From DATGIQ01 sp035295665 (GTDB lineage Bacteria > Planctomycetota > Planctomycetia > Gemmatales > Gemmataceae): 52,642 nucleotides of DNA. Every line of letters begins with the position of its first letter. Position 1 is the first letter of the stretch. Of this stretch, positions 9,770-17,954 are shown piece after piece. Made by a program: the position numbers and the translations under genes. A model generated the notes under the pieces. It saw only the letters and a program-made list of their open reading frames with translations, did not search any database and was not told the origin of the DNA. The stretch is taken from assembly GCA_035295665.1 (NCBI GenBank), contig DATGIQ010000157.1, positions 1 to 52,642 on the forward strand, read 5' to 3'.

Positions 9770-12700
9770 ATGGAGATTCCCAATCCCACCGCGGCATCAA
9801 CGGCGAGCCCCGTACCGGGACGGGCAGCCCTGCGAACGCGGCGTGGGCATGTCTATGAGCCGGCCATCGGGCCGCGCCTCAAGGTCCTGCTGGCCATCAT
9901 TTTTGCCAGCGTGGCAATTTTGGGGGCGACCGGCATTTACCTGCTCACGATCACGCTCCTGGAGCGATTTCGCGGGCAAACGGTGACCAATTGGTTTACC
10001 CTGTCGATGTTCATTGCCCATGTGGTTTTGGGCGTCCTGATCGTTCTTCCGTTTCTGATCTTTGGCTTTACCCACCTGGCCACCGCGCGGCGGCGGCCGA
10101 ACCGACTTGCCGTACGCCTTGGCATTGTGCTCTTTAGCGTCGGTAGCCTTGTGGCATTCACGGGGCTCGCACTTATTCAGCTGGACCGGTTACCGCAATT
10201 ACCCACGGGCACGTGGTCTCGGACTGTCGTCTACCTCCTGCACTTGGCAACCCCGGTCATCGCGGTGGTCCTGTACGTGCTCCACCGCCGTGCCGGTCCC
10301 GAAATCAAATGGCGTTGGGGGATCGGCTGGGGCTTGGCCGTGGGGGCGTTTGCGGTGGTGATGAGCGTCATGCACAGCCAGGATCCACGGAAATGGTACG
10401 CCCAGGGCCCGGCTGAGGGGGAAAAGTATTACCGGCCATCGGCGGTACACACGGCCACGGGAAATTTCATCCCCGCGAGCGTTCTCATGATGGATAGCTA
10501 CTGCATGAAATGCCACGCGGACATCTATGACAACTGGTTTCACTCCGCGCACCACTTCAGCTCCTTTAACAATCCCCCTTACCTGTTCAGTGTCCGCGAG
10601 ACCCGGAAGGTGGGCGTGCAGCGCGACGGCAATGTCCGTGCTGCCCGCTGGTGCGCCGGCTGCCACGATCCCGTGCCGTTCTTTAGCGGGGCGTTCGACG
10701 ACCCGAATTTTGACGATGTCAATCATCCGACTGCCCGCGCCGGCATCACGTGCACCGTTTGCCACGCGATCACGAACATCGACAGCACAGTCGGCAACGG
10801 TGCGTACACCATCGAGGAGCCGCAGCATTATCCGTTTGCCACCAGTGACAACCCGGTGCTGCAGTGGTTGAACAACCAGACGGTCAAGGCCAGGCCCGAT
10901 TTTCACAAGAAAACGTTCCTCAAGCCGTTCCACCGCACGGCCGAATTCTGCTCAGTCTGCCACAAGGTCAGCATCCCCGTCGAACTGAATCACTACAAGG
11001 AATTCCTGCGCGGCCAGGACCACTACAACAGCTATCTGCTGAGTGGTGTTTCCGGTGTGGGCACGCGCAGCTTTTATTATCCACCCGAGGCCAAGACGAA
11101 TTGTGCCGGATGCCATATGCCGCTGAAGCCGAGCGGTGACTTCGGCAGCAAGGATTTCGACGGCAGCGGTGTGCGCAAGATCCACGGGCACACATTCCCG
11201 GGTGCCAATACCGGCATCCCGTATTTGCTGGCGCAAGACTCCCCGGAAAAGGCGGCGCATGCCGATGGCTTCCTGCGCATGGCCCAGCTCCAGGCAGATT
11301 TCCTGCGCGGCACCGACCCAAACGGTACGGATAAGAAACTGCGCATCGACCTGTTCGGGTTGAAGGAAGGCGGCTCCATCGATGACAAGCTGATCGCTCC
11401 GCTGCGGCCCGAATTGCCGCGCCTCAAACCCGGCGTCACCTACCTGGTGGAAGTCGTCATCCGCACGCTCACCCTGGGCCATCCGTTCACTCAGGGCACG
11501 GTCGATTCCAATGAAGTCTGGGTCGAGTTCGAAGCCCGTTCGGGAGATCGCGTCATTGGCCGCAATGGTGCCCTGAGCGGACCGGGCGAGTCCGGCGCCG
11601 TGGACGAAGGGTCCCATTTTGTCAACGTGCTCATGCTGGATCGCAACGGCAATCGCATCAACCGGCGCAATCCCCAGGACATCTTCACGCCCCTGTACAA
11701 TCACCAGATCCCTCCGGGTGCGGGCCAGGTTGTGCACTATCGCCTTCACGTACCGAAGGATGTCCACGCACCGATCACGCTGAACGTACGGCTACGGTAC
11801 CGCAAATTCGACCACGAATACATGCAGCTGGTCTTCCATGAAAAAGGCCGAGTTCCGACGCTTCCCATTGTGGATCTCTGCGCGGACCATGTGACCTTGC
11901 CTATTGACGGGCTCGCCGCCGAAGTCCCGGTTCAGGCCTCGCCCATCAAGCCGGCATGGCAGCGTTGGAACGATTACGGCATTGGTTGCTTGCTCGAAGG
12001 CGGACCCGGCTCCAAGAAAGGTGAGCTCAAACAAGCCGCCGAAGCGTTCCAGCAGCTCCTGGCGTTGCCGGACAAGGACGCACACGGGCATGGCCACCTC
12101 AATTTGGCACGCGTTTATTTCGATGAGGGGCGTCTACAGGCCGCGGTCGAGGCCCTGAACAAGGCGTTAACCACGGATCCTCCGGCGCCGTGGTGGACGG
12201 TGGCCTGGTTCACCGGGTTGGTGAATGGGGAGAACGGCAACCTCGATGAGGCGATTGCCAACTTCGAAAGCATCCTCCAACCCGAAGTCCAGCGGCACGA
12301 TCGCAAGTTTGATTTCCGAAGAGATTTCATCGTTCTGGACGAGCTGGGCAAGACCTTGTTCAAGCGTGCACTCCAGGAAGAGGCCGTCACCGAGCGTGAT
12401 CGCTTCGTCCGCCAGGCAGTCACCTGGTATGAGCGGACGCTGGAAATCGATTCGGAAGATCTCGACGCCCACTATGGATTGGCCCAGTGTTTTGCCCTGC
12501 TCGCCGAAAATCCGTCTGCCGCCCCGGCTCCGGGGGGGACGATCGAAGCTGTGCCCGATTCACTCCTTGAGGAAGCTCAAGTGTTCGCCAATGCAAGTTC
12601 TCCGCGGAGGCGTCGAATGCAAGCGGCCGAGCGCCTCTGCCAGGCCCTTGCCGAGTTCGGACGGCTGCCGACGCGGCCGGAGAAGCCGAAGCTGCCTACT

Positions 12701-12922
12701 TTGTTGGCGCTCATTCGCCGTTGCCGTCCGGTCTACGAGACGAACGACGATGGGCTGCGGACCGCTGCGGCCAAGGTGCTGGCCACGCTGTATCGCCACA
12801 CTCATGCGATTTATAAACCAGACGATAATGCTGCGGACCGGGCGGTTCGGATTTACCGCGAAAAGCACCCCGCCGCAGCCGCGGCCTCGCAGGCCATTGT
12901 CATTTACCCAACGGATCGTTAG
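9770..12922 (+). CDS. Membrane-anchored pentaheme cytochrome c with C-terminal TPR domain
   Basis: From ATG 9770 (a TTG at 9740 is possible) this encodes 1050 residues. About five membrane segments are visible at roughly 38-62, 76-103, 115-138, 152-172 and 183-202. Five CxxCH heme sites follow: CMKCH 245, CAGCH 295, CTVCH 328, CSVCH 394 and CAGCH 445. Their arrangement resembles cytochrome c554-type multiheme proteins. A beta-rich middle leads into TPR-like helices at about 730-920. The heme part should face the periplasm and could carry electrons between membrane and periplasmic partners, while the TPR part offers a protein-binding scaffold. The next gene, an FG-GAP/ASPIC lipoprotein, starts 26 nt downstream, and such pairs are common in large-genome bacteria. 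Electron donor and acceptor are unknown. Confidence 0.88.
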   Translation: MEIPNPTAASTASPVPGRAALRTRRGHVYEPAIGPRLKVLLAIIFASVAILGATGIYLLTITLLERFRGQTVTNWFTLSMFIAHVVLGVLIVLPFLIFGFTHLATARRRPNRLAVRLGIVLFSVGSLVAFTGLALIQLDRLPQLPTGTWSRTVVYLLHLATPVIAVVLYVLHRRAGPEIKWRWGIGWGLAVGAFAVVMSVMHSQDPRKWYAQGPAEGEKYYRPSAVHTATGNFIPASVLMMDSYCMKCHADIYDNWFHSAHHFSSFNNPPYLFSVRETRKVGVQRDGNVRAARWCAGCHDPVPFFSGAFDDPNFDDVNHPTARAGITCTVCHAITNIDSTVGNGAYTIEEPQHYPFATSDNPVLQWLNNQTVKARPDFHKKTFLKPFHRTAEFCSVCHKVSIPVELNHYKEFLRGQDHYNSYLLSGVSGVGTRSFYYPPEAKTNCAGCHMPLKPSGDFGSKDFDGSGVRKIHGHTFPGANTGIPYLLAQDSPEKAAHADGFLRMAQLQADFLRGTDPNGTDKKLRIDLFGLKEGGSIDDKLIAPLRPELPRLKPGVTYLVEVVIRTLTLGHPFTQGTVDSNEVWVEFEARSGDRVIGRNGALSGPGESGAVDEGSHFVNVLMLDRNGNRINRRNPQDIFTPLYNHQIPPGAGQVVHYRLHVPKDVHAPITLNVRLRYRKFDHEYMQLVFHEKGRVPTLPIVDLCADHVTLPIDGLAAEVPVQASPIKPAWQRWNDYGIGCLLEGGPGSKKGELKQAAEAFQQLLALPDKDAHGHGHLNLARVYFDEGRLQAAVEALNKALTTDPPAPWWTVAWFTGLVNGENGNLDEAIANFESILQPEVQRHDRKFDFRRDFIVLDELGKTLFKRALQEEAVTERDRFVRQAVTWYERTLEIDSEDLDAHYGLAQCFALLAENPSAAPAPGGTIEAVPDSLLEEAQVFANASSPRRRRMQAAERLCQALAEFGRLPTRPEKPKLPTLLALIRRCRPVYETNDDGLRTAAAKVLATLYRHTHAIYKPDDNAADRAVRIYREKHPAAAAASQAIVIYPTDR

Positions 12923-12948
12923 CAGAACCCGTACTGCCTGGAGTGGCC

Positions 12949-14958
12949 ATGATTCAGAACGTGTTGTTTCCCCTCCCCAACCGTTTTTGCGCAACCTGTC
13001 CGTGTCGGGGGCGCAGGTTGGGGTACGGCGCACTGCTGGCAGCGGCGCTCCTGTGTTGCGGCTGCGGTTCGCGCGCGATCCCGGTGCCGAATGCGCCCAC
13101 AATTGGTCCGGCGCTGCCATCAAAAGTCACGCAAGGAATTCAATTTCCGAACCTTCGGTTCACGGACATCACCGCCAAGGCCGGCATTCACTTCGAGCAC
13201 GTCAACGGGGCCTTTGGCAAGAAACTGTTGCCCGAAACCATGGGTTCCGGAGTCGCCTTCCTCGACTACGACAACGACGGCCTACAGGACTTGTTGTTTG
13301 TGAATGGTTGTTATTGGCCCGGCTACGAGGGCGGCAAAGCTGCCCCGCTCATGGCCCTGTACCGCAACAAGGGGAACGGCGAATTCGAAGATGTCACCGC
13401 GAAAGCAGGGCTAGCGGTCACCGTGTACGGGATGGGCGTGACCGTGGGCGATTACGATAACGATGGTTGGCCCGATGTGTTCATCACCGCCGTGGGCGGC
13501 AATCGGCTGTTCCGAAACGTGAGTGACGGCCAGGGCGGCCGGCGTTTTGAGGATGTCACCGAAACGGCCGGCGTGGGCGGACAGGACAATTGGCCCAAAC
13601 CCAGCGAAGGGGAGTTCCTCAAGGTAAGGCGGCCCATTACGTTTCCCAGCTCGGCGGCATTTCTGGATTATGATGGCGACGGCCTGCTTGACCTGTTCGT
13701 TTGCAACTATGTGAGTTGGTCCCCCAGTTTCGATCTCGGTCAGCCTTTTCAGCTCACCGGGAGCGGAAGAGCGTTTGGTCCGCCGACGGCCTTTGAAGGG
13801 ACGCAATGTGTGTTGTATCGCAACTTGGGCAAGGGGCGTTTCGAGGATGTCTCCGCCAAGGCCGGCGTTCAGGTGTTTGAAAAGGAAGGGGTCGGCGAGC
13901 AAGCGCGGGTTCGGTCCGTCGGCAAGTCGCTGGGCGTGATCGTCTGCGATGTCGATGACGACGGTTGGCCGGATCTCATCGTTGCCAACGATACCGTTCG
14001 GAATTTCTTTTTCCACAACAAGGGGGACGGTACCTTTGAGGAGATTGGCCAGGTGTCGGGTGTGGCCTTTGCCGAGGGAAAGGCACGCGGGGCGATGGGA
14101 ATCGATTGGGCACAGTATCGTCCGGGTCGCTTTGGGGTGCTTCTGGCAAACTTTGCTGACGAGCCATGCACGTTTCTCTGCCTGGACGAGCGCCAGCGCA
14201 GGCAGATGTTGTTTTCCGATCGGGCCATGTCGGAAGGAATCCTGGGCCCGAGCCGATTGCCGCTCAAATTCGGCACCTTCTTTTTCGACTACGATAACGA
14301 CGGCCGGCTCGACCTCTTGATCTGCAACGGCCACCTGGAGCCGGAAATCAGCAGCGTTCAAGCCGGACAGACTTACGAGCAGCCGGCGCAGCTTTATTGG
14401 AACACCGGAGGAAAGGCGACCTACGCGCCGGTCTCGGCGAAACAGGCTGGCCCCGATCTCTTTGTGCCGATGGTCGGTCGAGGAAGTGCCTACGGCGACA
14501 TCAACAATGATGGCTACCCCGATGTCGTGTTGACGGCTAACGGCGGGCGGGCCCGGCTGCTGCGCAACGAAGGCGGCATCGGAAATAATTGGATCCGGCT
14601 CGTCCTCGAAGGGGATGGCAAACGTTCGAACCGCAGTGCGATCGGAGCGAAGATTCGCTTGGAGGCGGCTGGAAAGATCCTGTACCGCGAAGTCACCAGC
14701 GGCCGGGGCTACCTCAGTCAGAGTGAATTGCCGGTGACGTTTGGTCTGGGCGAAGCTGCAAACGTCGACCGGATCACGATCCAGTGGCCCGGCAAAAATG
14801 GCGACACGGAGGTCTTGACCAACTTGGCCGTGAACAAAGTGCATCTCATCAAACAAGGACTGGCCGGCGACCACGTCGCACGGAGCGCACCGGGAACCGA
14901 AGCTACGGGGTCCTCGCCTGTACGTCACGAACGAACTCTTGTAGCTCCGTCTCGTTGA
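12949..14958 (+). CDS. FG-GAP/VCBS repeat lipoprotein with ASPIC/UnbV C-terminal domain (CRTAC1-like)
   Basis: ATG 12949 is preferred over GTG 12943 because GGAG (12940-12943) lies 5 nt upstream. The 669-residue product begins with a signal sequence ending in a Cys-rich stretch (LLCCGCGS), compatible with a lipoprotein. Repeats with the calcium-binding pattern DxDxDG follow: DYDNDGLQD, DYDNDGWPD, DYDGDGLLD, DVDDDGWPD, DYDNDGRLD and DINNDGYPD. This predicts a beta-propeller. The last 110 residues form an ASPIC/UnbV domain (SAIGAKIRLEAAGK, SGRGYLSQSE, FGLGEA, QWPGK). It is 26 nt after the cytochrome gene and probably forms an operon with it. Its 3' end overlaps the convergent anti-sigma gene by 56 nt. 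A surface binding role is likely; the ligand is unknown. Confidence 0.9.
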   Translation: MIQNVLFPLPNRFCATCPCRGRRLGYGALLAAALLCCGCGSRAIPVPNAPTIGPALPSKVTQGIQFPNLRFTDITAKAGIHFEHVNGAFGKKLLPETMGSGVAFLDYDNDGLQDLLFVNGCYWPGYEGGKAAPLMALYRNKGNGEFEDVTAKAGLAVTVYGMGVTVGDYDNDGWPDVFITAVGGNRLFRNVSDGQGGRRFEDVTETAGVGGQDNWPKPSEGEFLKVRRPITFPSSAAFLDYDGDGLLDLFVCNYVSWSPSFDLGQPFQLTGSGRAFGPPTAFEGTQCVLYRNLGKGRFEDVSAKAGVQVFEKEGVGEQARVRSVGKSLGVIVCDVDDDGWPDLIVANDTVRNFFFHNKGDGTFEEIGQVSGVAFAEGKARGAMGIDWAQYRPGRFGVLLANFADEPCTFLCLDERQRRQMLFSDRAMSEGILGPSRLPLKFGTFFFDYDNDGRLDLLICNGHLEPEISSVQAGQTYEQPAQLYWNTGGKATYAPVSAKQAGPDLFVPMVGRGSAYGDINNDGYPDVVLTANGGRARLLRNEGGIGNNWIRLVLEGDGKRSNRSAIGAKIRLEAAGKILYREVTSGRGYLSQSELPVTFGLGEAANVDRITIQWPGKNGDTEVLTNLAVNKVHLIKQGLAGDHVARSAPGTEATGSSPVRHERTLVAPSR

Positions 14959-15655
14959 GATCGGAGATGGCCCAGTAGTTCATCCCCGAGTGTATCCAGT
15001 GAATGAGATGATACCCCTGGAGCGAGGACGCTTTCGCTGCCGCCTCCATGCCGGGGGACGCCGGCCAGACGAACAGGTTGATGCGGTGCTTGCGGCGCTG
15101 GTAGACCAGGGCCGCTACCGCTTTCTTATCCAGATAATCGAGCCGGCCACCGATGAGATCGAACCCTTGGTCCTTGAGATCTGGCACGGAGGGGGCAAAA
15201 TCGATTTTTCCCGCGAACCAGGGCTTGACCGTATGCTGATTGGAGGACTCCACATCCACGCGATGGCCCGGAAGCATTTCCGACCGGACATAGCTGGCGA
15301 CAACGACGTCCGGCAGGGAAAGGCGATCGGAGCCAACGCGGAGCAAGCTCCAAACGATCAATGAGATGAATGCCAGGGAAGCAGCGACGGCCAGCCCGCG
15401 TAGCGGCAACCACGGCCGCGACACCGTCGAACTTGGCAGGCCGACCGACGAACGAATGCGCTGGTGCAGACTGGCCGGAGTCTCGAAGTACGGCGCCCGT
15501 TCTCGAATTGCCTGCCGCAGGGTTTGGAGGTCGGCGTAAGCCTGCGCGCACACCGCACATTCTTGGAGGTGCTGCTCCATCTCCGTGCTTTGCTGGAGAT
15601 CCAGCTCGCCATCCACGTGGGCGTGCAGCAACCTTTGTGTCTCTTGGCAGCTCAA
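14903..15655 (-). CDS. Membrane anti-sigma factor with zf-HC2 domain
   Basis: The 250-residue product has an N-terminal anti-sigma zinc finger (H29, C33 and C36 in HLQECAVC), a membrane segment at about 85-107, and an extracytoplasmic domain of about 140 residues ending in a conserved-looking region (GYHLIHWIHSGMNYWAISDL). It should hold the sigma factor encoded just upstream at the membrane until a periplasmic signal arrives. The start is a TTG (15655-15653) one base after the sigma stop codon, so translational coupling is likely and would keep the pair in balance. Anti-sigma factors with this kind of sensor domain occur beside ECF sigma factors in proteobacteria too. The signal sensed is unknown; cupredoxin and multiheme neighbours suggest redox or metal stress (inference). 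Confidence 0.9.
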   Translation of the reverse strand: MSCQETQRLLHAHVDGELDLQQSTEMEQHLQECAVCAQAYADLQTLRQAIRERAPYFETPASLHQRIRSSVGLPSSTVSRPWLPLRGLAVAASLAFISLIVWSLLRVGSDRLSLPDVVVASYVRSEMLPGHRVDVESSNQHTVKPWFAGKIDFAPSVPDLKDQGFDLIGGRLDYLDKKAVAALVYQRRKHRINLFVWPASPGMEAAAKASSLQGYHLIHWIHSGMNYWAISDLNETELQEFVRDVQARTP

Positions 15656-15656
15656 T

Positions 15657-16208
15657 TCACGATCCTTTGTCTGCGTATTCCGTCAAACGCTTCTGGAGCT
15701 GTTCCCGGGCACGGGCCAAGCGGGACATGACGGTGCCCATCGGGATGTTAGCGATGGCGGCAATTTCTTTGTAAGAGAAGCCCTCCAGCTCGCGCAGAAC
15801 CACCACTTCCCGAAGGTCCACGGGTAACGCAGCCACGGCCTCGTGGACGGCTTCCCGGTCTTCCTTTTGCCGCAACAAAGTGTCCGGAGCCACGCTGCCA
15901 GAGTCCAGCGTATGGACCGCTTCGTCGAATGGCGTGGCCGGCTGCCGACCGCGTTTTTTTTCCAGCCACGTGTAACACGCATTGCGGACGATCGCCAGTA
16001 GCCAAGCCCGGCCGTCGCCGCCGTGAAAGCCAGCAAACGATTTTAGGGCGCGCAGATAGGACTCCTGAACGACATCTTCGGCATCGTGGTCATCACGGGT
16101 CAGCCAGCGCGCCAGGTTGTAGGCGGCGCCCAGGTGCGGTAAGACAGCTTCCTCAAATCGGCTGCGCTCGTCTGCTGCTTGCAAAGGCTTCTCTTCCCGC
16201 TTTGGCAT
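15657..16208 (-). CDS. ECF-type RNA polymerase sigma factor
   Basis: This encodes 183 residues from ATG 16208-16206. The open frame continues upstream, but the extra part is unlike sigma factors. Region sigma2 spans about residues 15-85 (AYNLARWLTRDDHDAEDVVQ, YLRALKSF, GDGRAWLLAIVRNACY) and sigma4 about 125-178 (LPVDLREVVVLRELEGFSYK, then IAAIANIPMGTVMSRLARAR). There is no region 1 or 3, as expected for the extracytoplasmic-function group. It is followed one base later by its anti-sigma gene and is divergent from the cupredoxin/phosphoesterase operon. A motif shared by both divergent promoters points to autoregulation. The distance from that motif to the ATG is only about 10 nt, so the transcript would have almost no leader, or the true start is elsewhere. 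Confidence 0.92.
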   Translation of the reverse strand: MPKREEKPLQAADERSRFEEAVLPHLGAAYNLARWLTRDDHDAEDVVQESYLRALKSFAGFHGGDGRAWLLAIVRNACYTWLEKKRGRQPATPFDEAVHTLDSGSVAPDTLLRQKEDREAVHEAVAALPVDLREVVVLRELEGFSYKEIAAIANIPMGTVMSRLARAREQLQKRLTEYADKGS

Positions 16209-16218
16209 TCTCCCTAGA

Positions 16219-16248
16219 CAAGACCACGCATGGGGCTGTTTTATTCCC
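16219..16248 (-). promoter_or_regulatory. Putative ECF-dependent promoter of the sigma/anti-sigma operon
   Basis: Read on the minus strand, GGGAATAAA (16248-16240) is followed after 14 nt by GGTCTTG (16225-16219). The motif on the opposite strand at 16309-16338 has the same -35-like element, spacing and GGTMTKG -10-like element. The sequence pair is seen directly; recognition by the neighbouring sigma factor is inferred. Confidence 0.7.
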
Positions 16249-16308
16249 GCTGACCGAAAGGGATAGGGACCAACCGCGCCGACTGCCGGCGAAGTTTTCC
16301 CATTGTTC

Positions 16309-16338
16309 GGGAATAAACATCGCCCGCAACCGGTATGG
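16309..16338 (+). promoter_or_regulatory. Putative ECF-dependent promoter of the cupredoxin/phosphoesterase operon
   Basis: GGGAATAAA (16309-16317) is followed after 14 nt by GGTATGG (16332-16338), about 118 nt before the cupredoxin ATG. It matches the divergent motif upstream of the sigma gene in both elements and in spacing, which suggests that one sigma factor drives both directions. Confidence 0.7.
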
Positions 16339-16456
16339 ATGGCTGAGCAGAACGCGACCGAACCCAAGGCACGCCAGGCGGAGCAGTTTTCGTTGCCCGG
16401 CCGCGAATCTGCCACAGCGCTCAAAGCTTCCGATTCAATCAAGAAGGAGGAGATCC

Positions 16457-16873
16457 ATGGGGTATTGGCTGCGCAAACGGAGCGCGCTGTTCATCGTGCT
16501 GGGTCTGCTGGCCGGCCTGATGGGAGGCTGCGGCGAGAAGTCCAGCAGTACGCAGAGCACCGGGGGCGGAGTTGGCGGCGGGAGCGTCCTTCCATCCAGC
16601 GACACGCCGTTGGCAGAAGCAGCACAACAGATCGTCATCGACAATTTCAGCTTCCGCCCCCCTACGCTGACGATTCCGGTCGGTACGAAAGTAACCTGGA
16701 TCAATCACGATGACGTGCCACACACCGCCACGAGCACCGCCAAACCGAAGCACTTCGAGTCTGGAACGCTGGACACCGATGACCGGTATTCGCACGTATT
16801 CACGACCGTCGGAACATATCCGTATTTTTGCGCGGTGCACCCAAAGATGACCGGTCAAATCATCGTCAAGTGA
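16457..16873 (+). CDS. Cupredoxin (plastocyanin-like) lipoprotein
   Basis: ATG 16457 is chosen because a strong AAGGAGGAG ends 4 nt upstream; the frame stays open far upstream but without protein-like sequence. The 138-residue product has a lipoprotein signal (LAGLMGGC, lipid Cys at 25), a Gly/Ser linker, and a cupredoxin domain from about residue 58. Blue-copper ligands are visible: H89 in VPHTATS, and C125, H128 and M131 in FCAVHPKM. The domain should bind one copper ion and carry single electrons at the outer face of a membrane. It forms an operon with the metallophosphoesterase gene 31 nt downstream and probably answers to the divergent ECF sigma factor. All copper ligands are present, so redox activity is likely. 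Confidence 0.93.
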   Translation: MGYWLRKRSALFIVLGLLAGLMGGCGEKSSSTQSTGGGVGGGSVLPSSDTPLAEAAQQIVIDNFSFRPPTLTIPVGTKVTWINHDDVPHTATSTAKPKHFESGTLDTDDRYSHVFTTVGTYPYFCAVHPKMTGQIIVK

Positions 16874-16904
16874 CTTTCTCAGTAGTTTTTCATGGAGATT
16901 GAGC

Positions 16905-17855
16905 ATGGCCGACCAAACCATTCTTCCGCAAGATGGCGACGGCATCGATCGTCGTGGATTCCTCAAATGTATGGCCTGGGTGGGCACGGGGCTCGCCTGG
17001 TCGGTGTCGGGGGGCGTTCTATCGTCCCGCGCGCTTGGTCAGAAGACCGAGCCCCAACGCCGTGCGGATTTCACATTTGCCCAGATCAGTGATAGCCACA
17101 TCGGCTTCACCAAAGAGCCGAACAAGGACGTGACCAGCACGCTGGAACGCGCCATTGCCCGGATCAATGCGTTGCCGACGCGTCCCGATTTTCTCATCCA
17201 TACCGGGGACTTGACGCATCTCGCGAAACCGGAAGAATTCGATACCTGCAGCCAGGTCCTCAAGGCTGCCAAGGTCGACACGGTCTTTTATGTCCCAGGT
17301 GAACACGATGTCTTCACGGATGATGGCAAGTCGTACATGGATCGCTACGGGAAAGGGACCCAAGGCAGAGGCTGGCGCAGCTTCGATCACAAAGGGGTCC
17401 ATTTCATTGGCCTGGTAAACGTGATGAACCTCCAGGCCGGAGGCATGGGCGTACTAGGTAAGGAGCAGCTCGATTGGTTGCAGAAGGACCTGGCCGCTCT
17501 GGGGGATAGCACACCCATTGTCGTGTTCGCACACGTCCCCTTGTGGACGGTCTATCCGAAATGGGGCTGGGGAACCGAAGACAGCCTCCAGGCCCTTTCG
17601 CTGCTCAAGCGGTTCGGTTCCGTGACCGTGCTGAACGGCCACATCCACCAAAACCTGCAAAAAATCGAAGGCAACATCAGGTTCCACACGGCCCGTTCGA
17701 CGGCGTTTCCGCAACCGGAACCCGGCAAGGCTCCCTCCCCGGGCCCGATCAAGAATGTGCCGGCCGACAAGTTGCGGAGTGTGCTCGGACTTACCAGCGT
17801 GGCCTATGTCGAGCAGAAACACTCCTTGGCGATCGTCGATACTTCGCTCGAATGA
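16905..17855 (+). CDS. Tat-exported metallophosphoesterase
   Basis: ATG 16905 is preferred over an in-frame TTG at 16899 because GGAG sits 7 nt upstream. The 316-residue product has a twin-arginine signal (DRRGFLKCMAW at about 15-25) and a calcineurin-type phosphoesterase domain. Its metal motifs are DSHIGF at about 62, GDLTHL at about 101, GEHDVF at about 132 and a C-terminal GHIHQN at about 245. In the second block the usual GNHD reads GEHD, so the Asn metal ligand is replaced by Glu. It follows the cupredoxin gene by 31 nt. Cupredoxin plus Tat phosphoesterase beside an ECF sigma/anti-sigma pair is also seen in some proteobacteria, from memory. The phosphate substrate is unknown. Confidence 0.92.
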   Translation: MADQTILPQDGDGIDRRGFLKCMAWVGTGLAWSVSGGVLSSRALGQKTEPQRRADFTFAQISDSHIGFTKEPNKDVTSTLERAIARINALPTRPDFLIHTGDLTHLAKPEEFDTCSQVLKAAKVDTVFYVPGEHDVFTDDGKSYMDRYGKGTQGRGWRSFDHKGVHFIGLVNVMNLQAGGMGVLGKEQLDWLQKDLAALGDSTPIVVFAHVPLWTVYPKWGWGTEDSLQALSLLKRFGSVTVLNGHIHQNLQKIEGNIRFHTARSTAFPQPEPGKAPSPGPIKNVPADKLRSVLGLTSVAYVEQKHSLAIVDTSLE

Positions 17856-17889
17856 ATGGGCGCATCCCCAGTTAGTCTGTGTGCACGCA

Positions 17890-17923
17890 CTCCTCGCCGC
17901 TCATCGTGGGACCCGGCGAGGAG
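17890..17923 (+). terminator. Hairpin after the phosphoesterase gene
   Basis: Perfect 10-bp arms (CTCCTCGCCG at 17890-17899 and its complement at 17914-17923) enclose a 14-nt loop, 34 nt after the phosphoesterase stop. The pyrimidine-rich sequence behind it is not a clean T tract, so it may terminate transcription or shape the leader of the haloperoxidase gene 31 nt further on. Confidence 0.5.
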
Positions 17924-17954
17924 AAATCCCTCTTTCCCATAAAAGGAGTTTCTC

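Noticed and set aside
12225..13460. Plus-strand open frame of 411 codons spanning the cytochrome and FG-GAP genes
   Set aside because: It is out of frame with both real genes, has a Ser/Arg-rich translation and matches no family.
13411..14928. Long minus-strand open frame (505 codons) opposite the FG-GAP lipoprotein gene
   Set aside because: It is the reverse shadow of a GC-rich gene with clear domain motifs. Similar shadows at 38232-39749, 47314-48750 and 23130-24449 were dropped for the same reason.
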